Positions 8,685-15,519 of a stretch of DNA of 64,000 nt are shown piece after piece. The number at the start of each line of letters is the position of its first letter. The first letter of the stretch is position 1. Source of the DNA: Paenibacillus sp. D2_2 (lineage in GTDB: Bacteria; Bacillota; Bacilli; Paenibacillales; Paenibacillaceae). The notes beneath the pieces are model-generated. The model made no database searches and was not told where the DNA came from. It was given only the letters and a program-made list of their open reading frames with translations. The translations under genes and the position numbers were made by a program. Location of the stretch: the NCBI RefSeq assembly GCF_031199965.1, contig NZ_CP133605.1, forward strand, positions 625,501 through 689,500, in the 5' to 3' direction.

Positions 8685-8938
8685 ACAGGCAGGTCTCCTG
8701 GCTTCCGGGTCATTCAGCGGCGCCTTCCCACAGGCTTGTTACCTGCAGTGGCATGATGCCGACGAATTGCTTAAAGTGGCAGTTCAAAATGTGTTGAAAA
8801 ACTGACCTTTTTGAACGCGCACTATAGAGGTTGATAGCCTCCATAAGCTTCCGGTCACAGTGGCGGGACCGCAGCGGATTTGCACCGCGCTTCCCTTTTA
8901 AGATCCGGTAGTCTAAAATACTCCGAACCACCTGTTCA
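8685..8938 (-). ncRNA. cobalamin (adenosylcobalamin) riboswitch
   Basis: On the minus strand the conserved core is readable in order: AAAGGGAAGCGCGGTGCAAA, TCCGCTGCGGTCCCGCCACT with GTGA after it, a long variable arm, the second GCCACTG box with TGGGAAGG, and finally the closing GCCAGGAGACCTGCC. This is the leader of nrdD, about 200 nt before its start. The downstream expression platform is not obvious. A hairpin GACACC...GGTGTC (8641-8679) without a clear U-run follows. The variable arm carries a copy of the palindromic element (8774-8827). Confidence 0.93.
8774..8827 (-). repeat. palindromic element copy A, inside the riboswitch arm
   Basis: On the minus strand the left arm is TATAGTGCGCGTTCAAAAAG and the right arm is TTTTGAACTGCCACTTTAA. 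These match the arms of the other copies in this window (for example 62690-62742 and 26371-26434). It forms an extended stem in the variable part of the cobalamin riboswitch. Confidence 0.6.
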
Positions 8939-8992
8939 TACTATATTTGGTTGTCTGGAATTGATGATAGCCCAATATATTGTGTTTGTAAA
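8938..8992 (-). promoter_or_regulatory. nrdD promoter with paired NrdR-like boxes
   Basis: Minus-strand promoter TTTACA (8992-8987), 17-nt spacer, TATCAT (8969-8964). The spacer holds GCCCAATATATTGTGT (8970-8985), 14 of 16 against the NrdR pattern ACACAATATATTGTGT. A weaker box, ATACTATATTTGGTTG (8938-8953), begins exactly 32 bp away, the usual helical phasing of NrdR box pairs. Sites and spacing are seen; NrdR binding is inferred. Confidence 0.75.
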
Positions 8993-9175
8993 CAGGTCAT
9001 AAGAAGGATTGACGAGTGAAAATCAGATGAAAAACAGTAGAAAGCAGACCTGATGCGGCGAGTCGGGGACGAAAAAAAATGTGAACTTTTATGGACCACA
9101 CAGATGGTTAATTTGATACTCTTGGAGAGAAGGAAGGAGACCCGAATTAGCGCCTAGTAAACTGTCTACCGTCTC

Positions 9176-9358
9176 TAACGAAACGTGAAATCGCTATTTG
9201 ATTGAAAAAGGGCTAATGGGATTTCTAACGAAACAGGGTATCGCTATTTAGCCCATTTAGAGGATTTCAGCATGAATTAAGCCCAAATAACGATATGTAG
9301 TTTCGTTAGATTTAAATTCCCCCTCTTCTGCGGCAATAGCGTTCTGTAGTTTCGTTAG
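9176..9358. repeat. cluster 2 of 23-nt interspersed repeats (4 copies)
   Basis: Copies at 9176-9198 and 9226-9248 are forward; copies at 9286-9308 and 9335-9358 are reverse. All follow TAACGAAAC-N5-ATCGCTATT with few changes; the last has one extra base. The F-F-R-R order makes a large inverted array. The rest of 8993-9450 shows no gene. Confidence 0.85.
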
Positions 9359-9454
9359 AAATAACTGAGGAACTCCAGCGATTCTGAGTTTGAACTTCGC
9401 CTGATGTTGTGGTTACAATATAAGTAACAATCGCAAGGATAGGGAGGAATTACG

Positions 9455-9754
9455 ATGGCAATAGCAGAAGTAACGGTTATTCCGGTAGGAACAGGCAGCA
9501 CCAGTCTCAGTTCATATGTTGCTGAATTGCAGCGCGTGTTGGAGAAGCAGACAGACATTAAATATACTCTGACATCTATGAGTACAATTATTGAGGGACA
9601 GCTTGAAGATATATTTGCTGCGATTCGGGCAATTCATGAAGCACCATTCCAATCCGGAGCCATGCGTGTATCGACCTCGATTAAAATCGATGATCGCCGT
9701 GACAAAGAGAGCTCTTCCGAGCAGAAACTGCGTTCCGTTCGCGAGAAGCTTTAG
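9455..9754 (+). CDS. MTH1187/YkoF-type thiamine-binding protein
   Basis: A 99-residue cytosolic protein of the DUF77/MTH1187 family, small ferredoxin-like folds that bind thiamine or related ligands. The N-terminal strand AEVTVIPVGTGSTSLSSYVA, with its conserved PVGT, is the family signature, and the C-terminal helix is charged. GGGAGGAATTACG precedes the ATG. It stands alone, and no thiamine biosynthesis genes are adjacent, so the ligand is known only from the family. Confidence 0.85.
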   Translation: MAIAEVTVIPVGTGSTSLSSYVAELQRVLEKQTDIKYTLTSMSTIIEGQLEDIFAAIRAIHEAPFQSGAMRVSTSIKIDDRRDKESSSEQKLRSVREKL

Positions 9755-9775
9755 ACGGATTACCAAACTTGGTGG

Positions 9776-9803
9776 TTGCATTTTTGTGAAAAAGCGTTAT
9801 AAT
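9776..9803 (+). promoter_or_regulatory. promoter of tRNA-Thr
   Basis: TTGCAT (9776-9781), 16-nt spacer, TATAAT (9798-9803), 31 nt before the tRNA. Confidence 0.75.
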
Positions 9804-9834
9804 ATTTTTTGTTTCGATTTATAAATGAATATAT

Positions 9835-9907
9835 GCTGATGTAGCTCAGTAGGTAGAGCAACGCACTCGTAATGCGTAGGTCGGTGGTTCGAATCCTCTC
9901 ATCAGCA
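9835..9907 (+). tRNA. tRNA-Thr (anticodon CGT)
   Basis: A 73-nt cloverleaf: acceptor GCTGATG/CATCAGC plus A, D-arm GCTC..GAGC, anticodon arm ACGCA-CTCGTAA-TGCGT with anticodon CGT, and T-loop TTCGAAT. The T-stem GGTGG/CCTCT carries a T-T mismatch and a G-T pair, weaker than usual. It may be a real variant or a base-call error. Confidence 0.9.
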
Positions 9908-9917
9908 TCCTTATTTA

Positions 9918-9966
9918 TTCAAGCACAGCGTGACTTCCGAGGTTTTCGGGGGCCGCGCTTTTTTGC
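9918..9966 (+). terminator. probable terminator after tRNA-Thr
   Basis: An imperfect hairpin AAGCACAGCG...CGCGCTTTTTTGCTT with an inner CTTCCGA/TCGGGG stem and a T-run. Confidence 0.5.
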
Positions 9967-10142
9967 TTAATAAGCAGATCTTCTACCCTTAAACAAGGTT
10001 AAGAAAGGCTATATACTATAGGGGATACTGTAAGAATAAAAGAGAATAGCAGATGTGAAATACATACAATTACAGAATAGGTACACTAAGAACTTAATTG
10101 TAGAAGGGAGAGAGCTGAGCCGTCTCGTCCGGCACAACAATT

Positions 10143-10575
10143 ATGGTTAAATTTCTGAAAATCAATGGCATTAGTGCCATCTATGGGCTTCTCTTCGCGA
10201 TCCTGGCTGATCTTATGTTGAACATTTATCGGCTTGCCAGGCTGATAGAGATTGAAGTAGGGAAGATGGGGACGATTATTAATTGGTCAGCATTGTTGAT
10301 CCTGGCAGTCGCCTCCTTCTCCATGTACTGGCTGACTAAGCTTCAATTGGGTTGTGGTGGGGTGCTATTATTGACGTCAATCCTCTGGTTGCCATATGCG
10401 GTAGGTTTTATGTATGTTTTTGCTACTTTGTTACCGATCACGGATCGGCGAGGTTCCTTCACCAGCAGCGGGACTTATGCTAATTGGAGCATTCATTCTG
10501 TATCCCTTCTACATATTGTTGATTAACGCGATGGCTTTCACGCTAGGTGGAGGCAAGCAAGGCGAATCCTTTTGA
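10143..10575 (+). CDS. hypothetical membrane protein, frameshifted
   Basis: The frame from ATG 10143 encodes about 100 residues with three hydrophobic segments (GLLFAILADLML, WSALLILAVASF, GGVLLLTSILWLP...YVFATLLPI). Near 10440 the natural continuation moves to another frame and reads IGEVPSPAAGLMLIGAF, then ILYPFYILLINAMAF, ending GGGKQGESF at 10575. The single-base shift is inferred from the restored hydrophobic segment. No family is recognised. The ribosome binding site is weak, so the start is uncertain. Confidence 0.55.
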
Positions 10576-10586
10576 GGCAAAAAGAA

Positions 10587-10616
10587 ATCCCGGCAGTATA
10601 GAAGAACCGCCGGGAT
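10587..10616 (-). terminator. terminator of the apbE gene (bidirectional)
   Basis: ATCCCGGC...GCCGGGAT stem; on the minus strand it is followed by TTTCTTTTT. It lies between the membrane protein and the apbE stop. Confidence 0.7.
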
Positions 10617-10656
10617 AGTGTATAATCATATAGTGGCTTTTAGTGAGCTCTTTGGT

Positions 10657-11739
10657 TTAGTTTGCGTACGTGTAGTCATCATTTGTCTTGTTCAACAGCT
10701 TTTTGAATCCAGGTGTAGCATACAGCTTCTTGTCTTTCGTAATGAACAGAACCTCAATGTTAGGAATAGTCTCGGCAAACTTCAATCCTTTTTCTACACC
10801 CATGAGGACCAGTGCAGTGTCTACCGTATCAGCTAAAGTTGAACTGTCGGTAATGAGTGTAACACTGCTGATGTTGTTATCAACCGGATAGCCCGTCTTA
10901 GGATCAAGGATATGCGGGTACATTTTGCCATTCTCGACGAAATAACGCTCGTATATTCCTGCGGTAACGACAGTCTTATCATTCACGGGAACAGTGCCGA
11001 TTGGTTTACCTCGCTCCTGATCAGGATCCTGAATGCCGATATTCCAATCCTTGCCGCCGGGCTTCTGGCCCATGGCATAAACGTTGCCACCCAAATCGAT
11101 AATCGCACTATTAAAGCCCTGATCCTTCAAATAATCGTATACAAGGTCAGCGGCGTAGCCTTTACCATAGGAACCGAGATCGATTTCCAAGCCTTTTTCT
11201 GTTAGGTACAGCTCATGCTTGGCTTCGTTCAGTTCAAGCTTCCGGTAGTCACACAGCTTCTGCATGGCGACAATATCCTCGGGTTTAGGAACATGGGCTC
11301 CTTCATGGCCGATATTCCATAGATCAACGAGCCTACCGATTGTCGGGTCGAGCAATCCTTCCGACTTCTTGGCATATTCGACAGCATAGGCAACAAGATC
11401 AAAAGTTTGCTTGGACACTTCTACTGGAGCGATCCCGGCGTTTCTATTAACTTTGTATATCTCACTGTTCTCGTTCGTTCTGCTGATCTGATTGTCGATC
11501 TTTTTAAGCAGTGCTCCGAGATCATCAAGATTTTTCTTGGTAGCTCGATTATCATAAATCTTGATATTAACTACTGTATCAAAGATAAAGTAGGTTTCCT
11601 TCATAGGTTCAACGGTTTGATTCTGCGATTCACTGCTGGAGCCCGGAGTTGATTTATTTCCTGAACTTCCACAGCCTGCAAGAAGTGACCCTACGATAGA
11701 CATTGTTAACAGTAAAATAGCTGCTTTTTTCATATTCAT
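10657..11739 (-). CDS. apbE: FAD:protein FMN transferase, lipoprotein (ApbE/FmnB)
   Basis: A 360-residue secreted lipoprotein that moves FMN from FAD onto Ser/Thr of FMN-binding domains outside the membrane. The start at MNMKKAA is chosen for GAGG 8 nt upstream. A signal peptide runs to the lipobox LLAGC (Cys about 23). ApbE motifs include YFIFDTVVNIKIYD, DLGSYGKGYAADLVYDYL and IIDLGGNVYAMG, plus the metal-binding T-A-D-T-type segment seen as STLADTVDTALVLMG. It is divergent from the eetA-eetB-ecf operon and is the likely modifier of the lipoprotein at 28623. In Listeria the corresponding EET protein is FmnB. Confidence 0.93.
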   Translation of the reverse strand: MNMKKAAILLLTMSIVGSLLAGCGSSGNKSTPGSSSESQNQTVEPMKETYFIFDTVVNIKIYDNRATKKNLDDLGALLKKIDNQISRTNENSEIYKVNRNAGIAPVEVSKQTFDLVAYAVEYAKKSEGLLDPTIGRLVDLWNIGHEGAHVPKPEDIVAMQKLCDYRKLELNEAKHELYLTEKGLEIDLGSYGKGYAADLVYDYLKDQGFNSAIIDLGGNVYAMGQKPGGKDWNIGIQDPDQERGKPIGTVPVNDKTVVTAGIYERYFVENGKMYPHILDPKTGYPVDNNISSVTLITDSSTLADTVDTALVLMGVEKGLKFAETIPNIEVLFITKDKKLYATPGFKKLLNKTNDDYTYAN

Positions 11740-11882
11740 CGGATTTACCTCTTTTCTGCCTGTCATTTAACGTCCTTGATTGTAGCAGAAATGAAACAGC
11801 ACTAAAAGTACAAATTTTCACAATTGAAAAAAACTTCAAATTTAAATGATTATTTTGTGAATAGGCGTTGGATGAGACATTT

Positions 11883-11916
11883 ATCACACTTATGTGATGA
11901 AAGTTACATGTATAAT
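11883..11916. promoter_or_regulatory. operator-like sites in the apbE/eetA divergent promoter
   Basis: ATCACA-CTTA-TGTGAT (11883-11898) is a palindrome. TGTGA-TGAAAG-TTACA (11893-11908) is one mismatch from an Fnr/CRP box. TATAAT (11911-11916) is a good -10 for eetA but lacks a -35, as expected for an activated promoter. Confidence 0.5.
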
Positions 11917-11968
11917 AAGTTCATCTAAGATTTATATTATTCAAAAATAAGGAAATAAGGAGTTGCAC

Positions 11969-12358
11969 ATGAAACGCGGAGACATCCTTTTAATTGGATT
12001 AGTCGTAGTTATTGCATTGGCATTTATTATTCCCCGCTGGTTCGATCGAGATGCAAGTGAAAAAAATCACAACGAACTTCGGACTGCTAAAATTACGGTC
12101 GATGGGAAATTATTTAAAGAGGTAACTCTTACTAAAGAAGAGCAAACCGTGGAAGTGAAAAATGAACACGGGCTTAATATTTTAAAAATTCACGATTATG
12201 GCATTGAAATGTTTGATGCGGATTGCCCTGATAAAGTATGTCTTTCTTTCGGATTTGTGGATCGAACGGGAGGTACGATTATCTGTCTGCCGCATAAGCT
12301 GATGGTCGAGATCGAAGGTCCGTCAGAGGAGGATGGTATCGATGCAACGGTTAAATGA
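11969..12358 (+). CDS. NusG domain II-containing protein (EetA-like)
   Basis: A 129-residue protein with one N-terminal membrane helix (residues about 5-22, ILLIGLVVVIALAFII), so the rest faces outside. The outer part is the beta-rich NusG_II fold, recognised by DADCPDKVC...TIICLPHKLMVEI with its two CxxxxC-spaced cysteines. AAGGAG lies 6 nt before the ATG. Its gene overlaps the next by 17 nt. Family and neighbours match EetA of the Listeria extracellular electron transfer locus, whose exact role is not known. Confidence 0.8.
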   Translation: MKRGDILLIGLVVVIALAFIIPRWFDRDASEKNHNELRTAKITVDGKLFKEVTLTKEEQTVEVKNEHGLNILKIHDYGIEMFDADCPDKVCLSFGFVDRTGGTIICLPHKLMVEIEGPSEEDGIDATVK

Positions 12359-12887
12359 GCAATCTAATATCGCGCTTAAAAGAACAGTTATCATAGCTAT
12401 CTTCGCTGCGGTTGCTGTCGTGCTTAGCTTGGTTGAATCCTTGATTCCCCTTAATATGAGTGTTCCCGGCGCTAAGCTGGGACTTGCAAATATTATGGTG
12501 TTAACTTGCCTATATTTCCTACGAGCTCGGGATGCCATGATGATGGTACTGCTTAAGACATTACTAACGGCTTTTATCTTCGGCACATTCTCAAGCTTCC
12601 TATTTAGTATTATGGGGGCGTTATTCAGCTTTGTAGCGATGTGGTTCTTGCTGTTGGTCGGTCGAGACAAGCTTAGCTTCATCGGTATCAGCATCATTGG
12701 CGGGATCGCTCATAATATCGGGCAATTGACCGCGGCTTGTATATATTTCAACACGTCGAAAATATTCTACTATTTGCCGATGCTGCTGATTATGGGGGTA
12801 CTTACAGGTATCGCGGTAGGCATTGCCGTTAAATATCTGATTCCTTCCTTATCGAAGCTGTCCTTGTTCGAAGGATTTTTAGCATAG
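12342..12887 (+). CDS. Gx transporter family membrane protein (EetB-like)
   Basis: A 181-residue integral membrane protein with about five hydrophobic segments. It starts at MQRLNEQ, 9 nt after AGAGGAGG; the earlier in-frame ATG at 12333 is too close to that site. The conserved loop SVPGAKLGLANIMVL is typical of the Gx/heptaprenyl-diphosphate-synthase-component-I membrane family, which resembles ECF substrate-binding components. It is coupled to the EetA-like gene and followed by the ECF ATPases. I read it as EetB-like; an S-component for flavin or a quinone precursor is a possible role. Confidence 0.75.
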   Translation: MQRLNEQSNIALKRTVIIAIFAAVAVVLSLVESLIPLNMSVPGAKLGLANIMVLTCLYFLRARDAMMMVLLKTLLTAFIFGTFSSFLFSIMGALFSFVAMWFLLLVGRDKLSFIGISIIGGIAHNIGQLTAACIYFNTSKIFYYLPMLLIMGVLTGIAVGIAVKYLIPSLSKLSLFEGFLA

Positions 12888-12956
12888 CAGCAGTTTGTGG
12901 TCGGTCAGATACATAGACGCTGACTGCATGAGAAGGTTGAAAAGGAGAAGAGTGAA

Positions 12957-13796
12957 ATGGGAGACACAGTACTGGCTTATGAAATACAGCAGGTGTCCTT
13001 TGCCTATCATCCGCAGCAGCAAATTCTCGATAATATCGATCTGCGTATTACAGCAGGAAGCTGGGTGACTCTCGTTGGAGCCAATGGCAGCGGTAAGTCG
13101 ACGCTCGCGAAATTGCTCGGCGGGCTACTTGCCGCAAACACCGGCAAAATTTATGTAGAAGGCACTGAACTTAACCAGGATACGATTACCCGCATTAGGC
13201 CACGAATTGGCATGGTGTTTCAGAATCCGGACAATCAGTTTATCGGTGCGACCGTAGAGGAGGATATCGCCTTCGGTCTAGAGGGGCGTTGCTTGCCTAG
13301 AGAAGAGATGGTGGAACGGGTAAGACGTTATGCTGAGAAATTAGAAATCGGTCATCTGTTGTCTAAGCACCCCGCGGAGCTATCCGGAGGGCAGAAACAA
13401 CGGGTGGCCGTTGCTGCGATATTGGCCATGGAGCCGGGCATCGTTATTTTTGATGAAGCCTCGTCAATGCTCGATGAGAAGGCACGTGGGGAACTACAGT
13501 CTATCATGCGAGAAATGAGTAGAAGCGGCGAATATACGATCATCTCGATTACACATGACGCTGAGGAGATTCTTGCCTCTGACCGAGCGATCGTCCTAAA
13601 GGATGGGGGAATCGCAGCAGATGTAAGCCCGATGGAGCTGTTCGCTAATAAAGAGTTGCTAACCTCTTGTCGACTGACTGCCCCGTTTCGGGTACGACTG
13701 CTTCAGGAATTAGGCAGGCGGGGCATTACTCTCGAGCCTGGCAATGACATTGAGGAGGTGAGCGAGCAGCTATGGCAATTCATTTCGAGCAAGTAA
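12957..13796 (+). CDS. ecfA1: ECF transporter ATPase A1
   Basis: A 279-residue ABC ATPase. Walker A is GANGSGKST (residues about 43-51), the Q-loop is VFQNPDNQF, the signature is LSGGQKQRV, Walker B is GIVIFDEASSMLD and the switch His is in SITHD. The FQNPDNQ form is characteristic of energy-coupling-factor ATPases. AAGGAG precedes the start, and its end overlaps ecfA2 by 25 nt. In the Listeria EET system ECF ATPases and an EcfT-type subunit move flavin across the membrane. Confidence 0.92.
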   Translation: MGDTVLAYEIQQVSFAYHPQQQILDNIDLRITAGSWVTLVGANGSGKSTLAKLLGGLLAANTGKIYVEGTELNQDTITRIRPRIGMVFQNPDNQFIGATVEEDIAFGLEGRCLPREEMVERVRRYAEKLEIGHLLSKHPAELSGGQKQRVAVAAILAMEPGIVIFDEASSMLDEKARGELQSIMREMSRSGEYTIISITHDAEEILASDRAIVLKDGGIAADVSPMELFANKELLTSCRLTAPFRVRLLQELGRRGITLEPGNDIEEVSEQLWQFISSK

Positions 13797-14648
13797 GCTT
13801 CGCTTATGATGACCGTAGTCTATGGAGGCATGGCGCATTGGAGAATGTAAATATCCAGATTGCGCCCGGTAGCTTCGTAGGCATCGCGGGAATTACTGGC
13901 TCTGGCAAATCTACACTACTTCAGCATCTTAATGGGATATTGAAGCCTACCACGGGAAAAGTGAAAGTGCTAGATTTCACAATCGAGCCAGGAGACAAAG
14001 GGCCGCTGCGTGAACTACGGCGGCGTGTAGGACTTGTATTCCAATTCCCAGAACAGCAATTATTCGAGGACACGGTCGAGAAGGATCTCTGCTTCGGACC
14101 GCTCAACTTCGGGGTTCCGCTGGAGGAAGCGAAGGAGCGAGCCAGCCGGGCGTTGGCTCTACTGGGGCTGGATGATTCGTTCCTGCCGCGTAACCCATTT
14201 CATCTTAGCGGCGGGCAGATGCGCAAGGTGGCAATCGCCTCGATTCTTACGATGGAGCCGGATATCATCGCTCTGGATGAGCCGACGGCCACACTGGATC
14301 CGCAGAGTCGGGCCGAGCTTGCACAGCTTCTCTCTCGGTTGCAGCGTGAAGAGGGTAAGACGGTCATCGTCGTCACACATCGTATTGAAGAGATGCTGCC
14401 TTACGCAGAAGCCTGGATCGTTATGAAGGACGGCCAAACTATATTCCAGGGACCTCCGTCAGAACTGGCTCGTGAAGAGCGGCGTCTAACGGAGGCGGGA
14501 CTCGCTCTTCCAGAGTGTATTCGCATCTGGAGCCAGATCGCATCCAGATTCGGTCTGGAGCATGAAGAGCCGTGCTTCAGCGCTGAGGCGATCGCCGAGC
14601 GGATAGCCGGGTTATTTAAGGCTCATCCGTCGCGGGAGGAGGGGCTGA
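13772..14648 (+). CDS. ecfA2: ECF transporter ATPase A2
   Basis: The second ECF ATPase: Walker A GITGSGKST, Q-loop VFQFPEQQLF, signature LSGGQMRKVA, Walker B DIIALDEPTATLD, switch His in VVTHR. About 291 residues. As the sequence stands the frame reads straight into ecfT with no stop. If the GGGG run at 14641-14644 were GGG, the gene would end ...EEG-TGA at 14648, three bases before the ecfT ATG, the usual arrangement. I therefore annotate two genes and treat the read-through as a probable single-base error. Confidence 0.85.
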
Positions 14649-14650
14649 CG

Positions 14651-15452
14651 ATGCGGGATAAGCTGTTATTTGGACGCTGTATCGATACGGGGTCTTCGAT
14701 CCACCAGCTTGACCCACGAGCCAAGATTACAGGGATGATCCTCTATCTAATCGCGATCATCGCTGTTAATTCCTGGTGGATGCTGTTGCTTACAGCGGTC
14801 TTCTCGCTCGCGTACATGCTAGCGACGCGGATTCCACTGAAGTATTTTGTAAAAGCCGCCAAGCCACTGTGGGTACTTATGGTCTTTATCTTTATAGTCC
14901 AGAGCGTAACGATAGAGGGTGGAGATGTCGTTCTGCGGATTGGTAACTGGGCACTCTATACCGAAGGCTTGAAGAGCGGATTTATCGCCGCTGCGAGAAT
15001 GGCACTGCTTGTGTCCTTCACGGCAATTCTTACGTTTACGACGACGCCGGGCTTGCTTAATCAGGGGCTGGATGGGGTGTTGAAGCCGTTGCAGAAGATA
15101 GGCATCAAAACTCAGCGTCTGACGCTAATGATGAGCATCTCACTGCGGTTCATACCGACCATTCTCGATGAGACACAGAAAATACTTAAAGCACAAGCGG
15201 CACGCGGTGCAGATATTAAAGAACTGCCATGGAAGGAGAAGGGGAAGCTGCTCTTATCCCTGCTCGTACCCGGTGACGGTCAGCGCGTTCCGTCGGGCAG
15301 AAGAATTAGTACTGTCGATGGAATCAAGAGGCTATATCGTCGGCGCACCTCGCTCAGAATATCATCTGCTTACGTGGCGGGCTCAGGATACCTTGTTTGT
15401 TCTGAGCTATGTACTTTTGGTTGCGGTCGTTCTGACATATCGATTTATATAA
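14651..15452 (+). CDS. ecfT: ECF transporter transmembrane subunit T, frameshifted
   Basis: About 266 residues once corrected. It starts at ATG 14651, with GGGAGGAGG 8 nt upstream. Several membrane helices are seen (ITGMILYLIAIIAVNSWW, LWVLMVFIFIVQSV) and the EcfT coupling motif AQAARGAD. Near 15271-15273 (acccggtgacgg) one G is extra; removing it restores LVPVTVSAFRRAEELVLSME and a C-terminal helix ending VLTYRFI at 15452. It couples the two ATPases to a substrate-binding protein. In EET loci this position is held by the EcfT paralogue FmnA. Confidence 0.85.
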
Positions 15453-15492
15453 GAGGTTATTCAAAACCGGACTTTGTGAACATGCACTATAA
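15451..15492 (-). repeat. palindromic element copy B
   Basis: On the minus strand TATAGTGCATGTTCACAAAG...TTTTGAATAACCTCTT matches the arms of the other copies. It lies between ecfT and the U32 gene and is the one clear copy not oriented with its downstream gene. Confidence 0.55.
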
Positions 15493-15519
15493 ACATATTA
15501 GGGCTGGAGGGGAAACGTC

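Noticed and set aside
8710..8931. 73-codon frame upstream of nrdD
   Set aside because: It lies entirely inside the cobalamin riboswitch, whose conserved motifs explain the sequence.
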